A DNA stretch of 64,000 nucleotides from Nevskiaceae bacterium (GTDB taxonomy: Bacteria > Pseudomonadota > Gammaproteobacteria > Nevskiales > Nevskiaceae), in assembly GCA_004297005.1 (NCBI GenBank), contig SCVA01000015.1, positions 1 through 64,000 of the forward strand, read 5' to 3'. A program made the translations under genes and the position numbers. This document shows positions 11,201 to 16,930 of the stretch, one piece after another. Numbering within the stretch: position 1 is the first letter of the stretch; the number at the start of each line of letters is the position of its first letter. A model generated the notes under the pieces. The model was not told where the DNA came from. It searched no databases and saw only the letters and a list, made by a program, of their open reading frames with translations.

Positions 11201-12766
11201 GATGTAGGCGGTGCCCATCAGCACGCCGATCTTGGCGCCACGCGCCGCCAGCGGCGCGGCGAGGGTCGCGACCATCGCCGCCGAGCGCTCGTCGTGGATG
11301 CCGCCGGCGAACAGGATGTGCAGGCTCTCCGGCTGCTCGTGCTGGGCGAGCAGGGCGATGGCCTGCTCCCAGAGCACGAAGCTGTAGCGCGGGCCGACGT
11401 GGCCGCCACATTCGCGGCCTTCAAAGACGAAGTGCGTCGCGCCGTCCTTGAGGAACAGATCCAGCAGGCCCGGCGAGGGCACGTGCAGATAGGTGGGGAT
11501 GCCCATCTCGATGAACGGCCGCGCCTGCGAAGGCCGGCCGCCGGCGAGCAGCAGCACGCTGGGCTTGAACTCCTTCACCAGCGCCAGCTGCGGTTCCAGG
11601 ATGGCGGCATCGGCGAAGCCAAGCACGCCCACGCCCCAGGGCTTGTCGCCGACCTGCGCCACCGTCGCTTCCAGCAACTCGCGGCAGGCGGCCTCGCGCA
11701 TCAGCGACAGCGCCAGGAACGGCAGGCCGCCGTCCTTGGCGACCGCGGCGGTGAAGGCGGCGGTATCGCTGACCCGGGTCATCGGACCCTGCGCCACCGG
11801 GTAGCGGGTGCCATGCGAACGCGCCCAGGCATTGCCCTCGTCGAGCACGCGCAGGCTCTGCGCCTGCTGGATCTGGCCGGCGATGCGCAGGCGCAGGGTC
11901 TGCGCCAGAGCTTCGAGATTGGAGCACTCGCCGAGCAGCAGGCGCGCCAGCGCGGCGTCCTGGCCGATGGGCAACAGCTCGCCGGTGACCAGACGGGCAC
12001 GCAGGCTGTCGGCGTCCAGGCCCTCGAGAGCCGCGACCTCGCGCTGGCCGCGCGCATAGACCTGGTAGCCGGCGGCCTCGCGGGCCTCGCTGCCATCCAT
12101 GCCCAGCACCTGGGTCTTGAGTTCCTCCGGCAGGCAGCATTCCGAGAACACCGCCAGTACCGAGTCCAGCACCACGCCGGCGGCACCGCCGGCAAAGGCG
12201 GCGGCGGCGGTGTTGAGGCCGATGCCGCCCTGGCAGAACACCGGCAGCGGCTCGTCGGCGCCGGCCTGCTCGTCGGCCAGCGCCACCAGGCGCTGCAGCA
12301 GCACGAAGCTGCTTTCGGCGCCGATGCGGCCGCCACTTTCCTGACCCTTGGCGATCAGACCGGCGACACCGGCCTTGAGCGCTACTTGCGCCTCTTCCAC
12401 CGAGCAGACCTGGGCGAGCACCGGCAGCGCACGCCAGGCGGCGGGCAGCTTGGCGGGATCGCCGTCGAGCATCAGGAAGGAGATGCAGGCCGGCGGCACC
12501 AGCGCACCGAGGTCGAGGCCGTCGGCGATGCGCAGGCCGAAGCCGGCGCCGCGCTCCTGCGCCAGCTGCGCGAACAGCGCCGGCCAGGTGGCGGGATCGC
12601 GGCCGAGATCCAGCGCGGCGGCCACGCCCTGGCGGGCCAGGGCGCGGGCCAGCGGCAGGTCGGGCCGCTCGAAAGGCGTGATCGCCAGCAGGCGGTAGCG
12701 CTCGGCGCCGCCGGCCAGCCGCGGCAGGGCGGCGGTGTCGGTCTTCTGCTCAGTTCGCTTACGCAT
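5240..12766 (-). CDS. Type I PUFA-synthase-like megasynthase: PfaD-like barrel x2, KS, AT, ACP x3, KR
   Basis: A 2508-residue protein. Residues about 20-290 and 320-640 are two copies of the nitronate-monooxygenase/2-nitropropane dioxygenase FMN barrel (PfaD and FabK type enoyl reductase): each has a GG-G loop (KGQESGGRIG, then EGRECGGHVG). The ketosynthase (about 670-1110) has Cys858 in TAACGSS and HGTGTVVGD. The acyltransferase (about 1210-1520) has Ser1305 in GHSYGE. Three ACPs follow, each with DLSIDSIKRLE; the carrier Ser are at about 1728, 1836 and 1948, joined by Ala/Pro linkers. A ketoreductase with an N-terminal structural subdomain (about 2000-2500) has TGGARGI and Tyr2411 in VDYASAND. 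AAGGAG lies 8 bases before the ATG. The architecture joins PfaD-like and PfaA-like functions. With the next protein it forms a complete KR/DH/ER reducing cycle. Product unknown; PUFA-like or glycolipid chain is inference. Confidence 0.93.
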   Translation of the reverse strand: MRKRTEQKTDTAALPRLAGGAERYRLLAITPFERPDLPLARALARQGVAAALDLGRDPATWPALFAQLAQERGAGFGLRIADGLDLGALVPPACISFLMLDGDPAKLPAAWRALPVLAQVCSVEEAQVALKAGVAGLIAKGQESGGRIGAESSFVLLQRLVALADEQAGADEPLPVFCQGGIGLNTAAAAFAGGAAGVVLDSVLAVFSECCLPEELKTQVLGMDGSEAREAAGYQVYARGQREVAALEGLDADSLRARLVTGELLPIGQDAALARLLLGECSNLEALAQTLRLRIAGQIQQAQSLRVLDEGNAWARSHGTRYPVAQGPMTRVSDTAAFTAAVAKDGGLPFLALSLMREAACRELLEATVAQVGDKPWGVGVLGFADAAILEPQLALVKEFKPSVLLLAGGRPSQARPFIEMGIPTYLHVPSPGLLDLFLKDGATHFVFEGRECGGHVGPRYSFVLWEQAIALLAQHEQPESLHILFAGGIHDERSAAMVATLAAPLAARGAKIGVLMGTAYIATVEAVRDGAVLEGFQQKALSGAETALVETAPGHAIRCLPSGFMDLFAREKARLHEEGVDTKEAWKALEGLTVGRLRIATKGVDYVDGVLSPVDVAVQEAEGMYMIGQVIAMKRAATTVAALHAQVTRGASAYLAQVQAPQPQRAANAEPVAVVGMACIYPGSPDLETYWANILEGRDLVTEVPAERWSVAQYYRGADAPNDKSVSKWGGFISDTPFDPLQFGIPPASLAAIEPVQLLSLEVAKQALKDAGYASKWYDREKTSVIFGAEAGMDLGNQYNFRNLFPQYCGELPKELAEALPSLTEDSFPGMLVNVISGRIANRLGLGGVNYAVTAACGSSLTAIELGVKELRFGSSDTVLAGGADFHNGIADFLMFSSVGALSAKGRCRSFDNEADGIALGEGVGVVVLKRLADAERDGDRIYAVIDGVAGSSDGKGLGLTAPRKEGQKRALERTYWQAGVLPGEVGLVEAHGTGTVVGDRTELKTLTEVYLASGAVPGQANLGSVKSQIGHTKCAAGIAGLIKVAKALHHRVLPPTGQVTSPNAAWKRDSSPFQLNRQPAPWLPRAALARGAVSAFGFGGANFHAVLSAYPAHQSAVGAAALPAELFAVRGGSRAEAEATLRRLADFLAASDAPLALRELARTVWEAGEGPVQIAFVASDVASLGQRIVAALSGAGATGIAVRKDLAPGKLALLFSGQGSQYPGMLRDLLVYFPPRAELLAAGRAELPYIYPTTAYDDATRAQQQQALTDTRRAQPALGLVELAAFEWLRGLGITPDMAAGHSYGELAALAAAGAFDAETLLRLSRARAEAIVSAIQGDDNGAMAAVRLDAATLAPLLEGFPSVVMANQNSPIQTVISGPTADVEAACAFLGQANVGYKRIATDCAFHSPMMAAAEANYAAALKGQAVGALAWPVYSNSSAEPHVAEPAAIRSALASHIVSPVRFVAEIERMHADGARTFIEVGPRKVLTGLVGRILKDQPHQVYALDAEERGLAGLLDTLAQLAVLLPGFDAAALYAGRAETIDLAKPRKLAATTWMVNGGHARPLKGRAPAYAGALITAPVIEVAAALAAPPVVAPQYAAAAPALPLASSAGEQALVGYLSNMRELVNAQRDVLLGYFGAPAAPRAERLVNPPSAPRVAAPTVSAPAPVAAPPPAAATTVAASRAPAAPDSQGVLLAIVSERTGYPPEMLDLDLDLEADLSIDSIKRLEIIGELSQRLSLRNAIGSNADALLEQLAAQKTLRAVIQWLGEKLPAASAAPAVSSAPVEAPAPVTAATPPVAQVLLDIVSQSTGYPPEALDLDLDLEADLSIDSIKRLEIIGELSQRLSLRNAIGSNADALLEQLAAQKSLRAVLAWLSEKLPAPVAAPSLPKAPVAAPAAAAPAPVAARPSVSQLLLDIVSQSTGYPIEALDLDLDLEADLSIDSIKRLEVVGQLSARLGADSGQDKDAMQEQLSRLKTLRAMIAWLEQRHPQAATPPPAAPVVAPKEAGIPLERYVLRRQDAPPAVPASFSLSGKKFLISDDRLGLAERVASLLHARGAIAEIVDFPSATAIPAELDQIDGLIHLWSLNPSSRLRDVKRFFAVVRASLQRRARHLLVASALGGDFGAAGAANNFRRGGGFAGLVKSVVKEFPELRAHWIDFDLSESLDAIAKHIEAELLAANPLPEVAYQSGRRYAREIVPTELTAGSLDGLPLTPESTVLITGGARGITALIAIELARRYRCHLEVVGRSAMPVGEESALTRGIDDPRKLRQALLAADPKQKPAEIEAQARRILSDRASRETYAQVIAAGGSLLYTKLDVRDGKAFLGFIDQVYQRRGRIDGVIHGAGVVEDKLVRDKTDESFGRVFDTKVGGALALRKRIRDDVKFVVFFSSVASAFGNKGQVDYASANDVLDKLAYSWQQRISGRVLSVNWGPWADTGMVSESLKNEYQRKGIGLIPQQEGVDALLRELSQGQGDSQVLLMCGKPESFDGRATPPNREVGA
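7111..7665. repeat. near-identical tandem ACP-coding repeats (231 bp units, 324 bp period)
   Basis: Two units, 7111-7341 and 7435-7665, encode the second and first ACP domains of the megasynthase and are almost the same base for base through the carrier-Ser helix, including silent positions. The third ACP (carrier Ser codon at 6923-6925) is clearly more diverged. This points to a recent duplication or gene conversion of the ACP module, as seen in PfaA-type proteins where ACP number varies. Such a block is also a likely site of assembly error or slippage. Confidence 0.85.
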
Positions 12767-12816
12767 GGTGCAACTCCTTCAACAAAGTGCGGCGGGCTCA
12801 AAAGGGCCGGCCGGTT

Positions 12817-13827
12817 TCAATCCGAGGTCCAGCGGAACAGCCACGCGCCCAAGGCCAGGAACACCGCGGTCATCGCGCAGAGCACCAACAGGTCGGGAGC
12901 GATATCGAGCAGGCCGGCGCCGTCGAGCATCACCGCGCGTCCGGCATCGAGCATGTGGGTGAGCGGCAGCAGGGCGGCCAGCGCCTGCACCAGCGAGGGC
13001 GCGCCATCCAGCGAGAAGAACACGCCGGAAAGCACCAGCATCGGCCAGGCAATGAGGTTGAGCAGGCCGCCGGAAAGCTCCTCGCTGGCGACCCGCGCGG
13101 CCACCAGCAGGCTCATGGCGATCATGCTCATCGAGCCCATCGCGGCCACTAGCAGCAGGTTCAGATAGTTGCCCTCCATGCGCAGGTCGAGCATGGCGTT
13201 GCAGGCGGTGAACATGGCGGCGGTGATGACCACCACCAGGATCAGGCAGGCGATCATCTGCGCGCCGACGAACTCCACCGCGCGCAGCGGCGTGCCCTTG
13301 AGGCGCTTGAGATAGCCGGACTTGCGGTAGCGGACGATCACATGGCCGACCGCGAACAGGCTGGACAGCATGATGTTGAGCGCCAAGAGGCCCGGCACCA
13401 GCCAGTCGGCATAGCGCAACTGCTCGCCGCTCACCGGCTGCGGCTGGGCGCGGCCGTCGCCGGCCATCAGCAACTGCTGCAGCAGGCGACCCTTGGCGGA
13501 GTCGTCGTTGAGCCAGTAGCGCGCCGGCTGGCTGCGCAGGTCGAGCAGCAGGTCGATGCTCTGCCGCTCCACCTTCAGGATGCCTTCCTCCGGCGTGCTC
13601 TCGCGGTAGAACTGCACCGCCGGTGTGCCCAGGAAGGGATAGGTCTCGGCGGTGAGCGGCGCGTCGCCGAGCACGCCGACCTTGGCGACCATCTGCGGGC
13701 TGCCGGAAAACACCAGCGCCATCCCCACCATCAAGAGCGGCGCGAACACCAGATTCCAGATCAGCACCAGGCGGTCGCGCGCCACTTCCAGCATGCGTGC
13801 CTTGACCATTGCGAAGAGTCTTTTCAC
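12817..13827 (-). CDS. ABC-2 type transporter permease
   Basis: A 336-residue integral membrane protein with the ABC-2/DrrB-like layout: an N-terminal cytoplasmic stretch and first membrane segment (WNLVFAPLLMVGMALVF), a large extracytoplasmic loop (about residues 50-150), then about five membrane segments in the C-terminal half, including the glycine- and alanine-rich conserved region before the last pair. It ends 50 bases before the megasynthase start and follows the ATPase gene, so it is the second gene of the operon. ABC-2 permeases of this kind export lipids, glycolipids, polysaccharides or drugs. Given the synthases and glycosyltransferase downstream, export of the lipid product is the best inference. 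The start at ATG 13827 gives MKRLFAMVKARMLEVARDR, a normal amphipathic beginning for the family. Confidence 0.88.
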   Translation of the reverse strand: MKRLFAMVKARMLEVARDRLVLIWNLVFAPLLMVGMALVFSGSPQMVAKVGVLGDAPLTAETYPFLGTPAVQFYRESTPEEGILKVERQSIDLLLDLRSQPARYWLNDDSAKGRLLQQLLMAGDGRAQPQPVSGEQLRYADWLVPGLLALNIMLSSLFAVGHVIVRYRKSGYLKRLKGTPLRAVEFVGAQMIACLILVVVITAAMFTACNAMLDLRMEGNYLNLLLVAAMGSMSMIAMSLLVAARVASEELSGGLLNLIAWPMLVLSGVFFSLDGAPSLVQALAALLPLTHMLDAGRAVMLDGAGLLDIAPDLLVLCAMTAVFLALGAWLFRWTSD

Positions 13828-13936
13828 GCGGTTGCGCTCCCGAAAGCGAGACGGATGCCGAAGGTGGGCGCCGGTCGCGCATGGCGCGCATTCGCCTTGC
13901 GCCCGATCCCGCTGCGCGGGGCCCTCGGTCGGTAGC

Positions 13937-14815
13937 TCATGCGCGCAACTCCTTGCCGGTGAGCTGGATGAACAGGTCTTCCAGGGTGCGCGGGCGGATC
14001 TTCAGCTGCGCCAGCGAGAGGCCGGCGTCGAGCAGCTTGCGCAGGGCGCCGTTGACGTCGGCGCTGAGGATTTCCACCCGGTCATCCTTGCGCACCAGCG
14101 GCAGGTCGATCTGGCGCCCCTCGACCTCGATGGCCGGCAGCTCCAGCACGCTGTCGTTGAAATGCTCGGCGAGCAGGCTTTGCGGCGTACCGCGAGCGAT
14201 CACATGGCCGTGATCCATGATCGCGATGTCGTCGCTGAGCAGGTAGGCCTCTTCCATGTAATGGGTGGTGAGCACGACCGTGGTGCCGCGCGCCTTCACC
14301 GCCTGCACCAGCTCCCAGAAGTTGCGCCGCGCCTGCGGATCAAGACCGGTGGTGGGCTCGTCGAGGAACACCAGGTCGGGATCGTTGACCAGCGCGATGG
14401 CCAGCAGCAGACGCTGGCGCTGGCCGCCGGAGAGCTTGCGATGGTCGCGGTCGAGGAAGTCCTCGAGGTGGCAGGCGGCGATCAGCTGCTCCAGCGGCAG
14501 CGTGCGGTCGTAGAGCGCGTGGAACAGCTCCAGGTTCTCGCGCACGGTGAGAAAGTCCTGCAGGGCGGTAGCCTGGAACTGCATGCCGACCCGCTGGCGG
14601 TAGTGCGCGTCCAGCGGGCGGCCGCGATAGAGGATCTCGCCCGAGCTCGGTTCCACCAGGCCTTCGAGCATCTCGATGGTGGTGCTCTTGCCTGCGCCAT
14701 TGGGGCCGAGCAGACCCAGGCAGCGGCCTTCTTCCAGCTCAAAGCTCACGCCATCGACGGCCTTCACCTTCGGATAGTGCTTGCGCAGGTCGCGCACAGA
14801 GAGAACGGTGGCCAT
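13937..14815 (-). CDS. ABC transporter ATP-binding protein (partner of the ABC-2 permease)
   Basis: A 292-residue ATPase with all nucleotide-binding motifs: Walker A GPNGAGKST, signature LSGGQRQRL, Walker B LVFLDEPTTGLDP and the switch His in TTHYMEEA. The C-terminal extension (about residues 215-292) is the extra regulatory tail common in DrrA/NodI-type exporter ATPases. The ATG at 14815 is preferred over upstream in-frame codons because the protein then begins MATVLSVRDLRKHYP, exactly the first strand of the domain. It is the first gene of the lipid operon, so the operon promoter should lie in the long gap upstream. A gap of 109 bases separates it from the permease gene. It energises export by the permease next door; the substrate is not shown by sequence. 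Confidence 0.92.
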   Translation of the reverse strand: MATVLSVRDLRKHYPKVKAVDGVSFELEEGRCLGLLGPNGAGKSTTIEMLEGLVEPSSGEILYRGRPLDAHYRQRVGMQFQATALQDFLTVRENLELFHALYDRTLPLEQLIAACHLEDFLDRDHRKLSGGQRQRLLLAIALVNDPDLVFLDEPTTGLDPQARRNFWELVQAVKARGTTVVLTTHYMEEAYLLSDDIAIMDHGHVIARGTPQSLLAEHFNDSVLELPAIEVEGRQIDLPLVRKDDRVEILSADVNGALRKLLDAGLSLAQLKIRPRTLEDLFIQLTGKELRA

Positions 14816-15706
14816 CAGGGCGATCCGGAGACGGAAACAGGGAGGCGGGCGCGGGAGGGAGCAGTGGCACGGGCCTGCTGATCGCGACGCAGCAGCGGTC
14901 GGCGGCCGACTCGCCTGTCCGACCACTGAAAAACAAAATGAGAAGAGAAGCAGCGCCCGCAAGTAACGCGTTTGAAAGTTGGCGCCGGCGTCAGGTTTTT
15001 GCTTGAGTCCTTGGGTCTTGCCGGATAGCCCTTGCTCAGAGCTCCGGTCGGTGCGTTAACGCCGTTTGCGCCGAACCCTTTCATCAATGGACACCTGCGG
15101 ACACGCAGCCAGCAGAACCTGGCGGTGCGCTTCGAGGCGCCGCTGAGTCTGGATGTGTTCTGGCTGGAGCATGGACAACAACCTACTAGGAGAAGCTGGC
15201 AATCCGGTGACACGCACTCTTCGCGCCAACTTTCCGTCACCTCGCGGAAACTGTGCGCGGCTTGGCGTTGGGCGTGGGAATGTGGGGGCGAAAACAGAGC
15301 CCGCACGGCGGCTCGCCCATACCGGCAAGCGCCGCGCGACTCCGCAGCGCGCGAAGGATGCAGGATCAGGCCCGTCTTGTGCAGAGGTTTTATCTAGTTA
15401 TTTCAAGGCGACAGTAGAGTCATGAACCATCTTCGGAGAAGATGCTCTATGACTCAGGCGTCGTTATCGATTCGAGAGCGGGATTGCAGGGCAAGGCAGT
15501 GTCACAAGCTGTCAGCTCCTGACAATGGGATCGTGGTCGCGCGGCCCCGACGTCATGGGCCGACCTCATGGCCTGCCTGCCACCCCGGTCACGAAGGCAG
15601 AGAGCTATAGTCGTTTTCTAGGGAGTCAACGCCGCCCGGGTGAATAGGGCCAAATCGGAGCGGCGCCGATCAGCGGCTGCTGGGGCAGCCACTACATGGA
15701 GGGCGC
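14816..15706. other. 890-bp stretch without a recognisable gene
   Basis: It lies between the divergent ATPase gene (-) and REC-EAL gene (+) and must hold the promoter of the lipid operon. Several open frames of 60-160 codons cross it on both strands (for example 15032-15397 on + and 15056-15328 on -), but they overlap one another, have no convincing ribosome binding site, and their products show no domain I know. Base composition is lower in G+C than the flanking genes, especially around 15390-15420. It may be a relic or a dispersed intergenic repeat. The clearest structure is the hairpin at 15417-15455. Confidence 0.6.
15417..15455. repeat. 39-nt two-stem hairpin in the gene-free stretch
   Basis: The outer arms GAGTCAT (15417-15423) and ATGACTC (15449-15455) are perfect complements. 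The inner arms CATCTTC (15428-15434) and GAAGATG (15438-15444) are also perfect, closing a 3-base loop GGA. The two stems are separated by a symmetric 4 x 4 internal loop. No T tract follows, so it is not a standard terminator. It could be an RNA structure, an operator, or a REP-like or recombination element. It stands 252 bases before the REC-EAL start codon. Confidence 0.7.
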
Positions 15707-16912
15707 ATGCCGACAATCACGACCAAGCTCGGGGCCACACTGGTGGTGGACGACGACGAGTTCGTGCTCTCGGTAGTCGCCAGGATGGTGCAGAAGCTGG
15801 GCGCGGAGGTAGTGACCGCCGCCGACGGCCAGACCGCCCGCCGGATTCTTGGCGAGGACCGCCGGTTTGATCTGGTGATCTGCGATCTGAAGATGCCCGG
15901 GCTCGATGGCATTGAACTGCTGCGCGACTTCGCCAGCCTGCAGGCCTCCGCCGCCCTGATCCTGATGAGCAGCGCCGATGCCAAAACCTTGCGCGCCGCC
16001 GAGCAGGTGGCCCAGGCCCGGCGGTTGCGCATTCTGGGCACCTTGCAGAAGCCGGTTTCCTCGGCGGCACTCAACCAACTGATCGCCCGCCTTGGCGAGC
16101 CGGAGCAGGCGCCGGAAACCAAGAACGCCGACTCGGAGATTTCCGTCAGCGAATTGCGCGCCGCTCTGGAAGCCGAGGAAATCGACGTCTACATGCAGCC
16201 CAAGATCGGCCTGCGCAGCGGCCGCCTGGCCGGCGCCGAGGCTCTGGCGCGCTGGCTCAAGCCTGACGGGCGCATCCTGATGCCGAGCGGCTTCGTGCCG
16301 CTCGCCGAGCAGAACGGGCTGGCAGATCTGCTGACCCAACTGGTGGTGCGCAAGTCGCTGGCGGCCCAAAAGGAATGGCGGGCCCTCGGCCTGGACATTC
16401 CGGTGTCGGTCAACCTGCCGATCGACAGCCTCGACCACCTCGATCTGCCCGAGCAGTTAAGCGCCGAGGTGAACCGCTACGGCGCCGAGCCGGACAAGCT
16501 GATTCTGGAAATCACCGAGTCCGGGGTGATGAAGGATCTGGCGCGCTCGCTGGACGTGGTGACCCGATTGCGCCTGCGCGGCTACCGGCTGTCGATCGAC
16601 GACTTCGGCACCGGCTATTCCTCGCTGGAGCAACTCAAGCGCTTCCCGTTCAGCGAACTGAAGATCGACCGCGCGTTCGTCGATGGCGCCTCGCGCGACC
16701 CCAGCCTGCGCAGCATCGCCGAGTCCAGCATCCGACTGGCGCGCGACCTCAACCTCAAGACCTGCGCGGAAGGCGTGGAAACCGAGGCCGACTACGAATT
16801 GATGCGCGAGCTGGGCTGCGATCTGGTGCAGGGCTACTACGTGGCGCATGCCATGCCCAAGCAGGATCTGCCGCGTTGGGCGCTGGGCCGCGAGGCGACC
16901 TTGCGCGGCTAA
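15707..16912 (+). CDS. response regulator with EAL domain (c-di-GMP phosphodiesterase)
   Basis: A 401-residue protein. Residues 10-130 form a CheY-like receiver with the acidic pair DDDE near residue 15, phospho-acceptor Asp60 in CDLKMPG and the switch Lys in LQKPVS. Residues 145-395 are an EAL domain: E178 in AEALARW, LEITES, DDFGTGYSS, the KIDRAFV loop, CAEGVE and QGYYVA are all present, so the domain should hydrolyse c-di-GMP to pGpG in a phosphorylation-controlled way. The start has GGAGGG 4 bases upstream. No histidine kinase is cotranscribed; the hybrid kinase on the opposite strand ends 18 bases away and could be a partner, but this is a guess. It could oppose cellulose production, since the PilZ-bearing BcsA in this window responds to c-di-GMP. 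Confidence 0.93.
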   Translation: MPTITTKLGATLVVDDDEFVLSVVARMVQKLGAEVVTAADGQTARRILGEDRRFDLVICDLKMPGLDGIELLRDFASLQASAALILMSSADAKTLRAAEQVAQARRLRILGTLQKPVSSAALNQLIARLGEPEQAPETKNADSEISVSELRAALEAEEIDVYMQPKIGLRSGRLAGAEALARWLKPDGRILMPSGFVPLAEQNGLADLLTQLVVRKSLAAQKEWRALGLDIPVSVNLPIDSLDHLDLPEQLSAEVNRYGAEPDKLILEITESGVMKDLARSLDVVTRLRLRGYRLSIDDFGTGYSSLEQLKRFPFSELKIDRAFVDGASRDPSLRSIAESSIRLARDLNLKTCAEGVETEADYELMRELGCDLVQGYYVAHAMPKQDLPRWALGREATLRG

Positions 16913-16930
16913 CCGGCGTCGCGGCCGGCC

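Noticed and set aside
10103-13168. 1021-codon plus-strand open frame
   Set aside because: Antisense to the flavin barrels and the ABC permease; low-complexity product.
15030-15130. GTTAAC-containing segment considered as an integron attC or attachment site
   Set aside because: No paired R'/R'' core sites with the right spacing and no integrase gene in the window.
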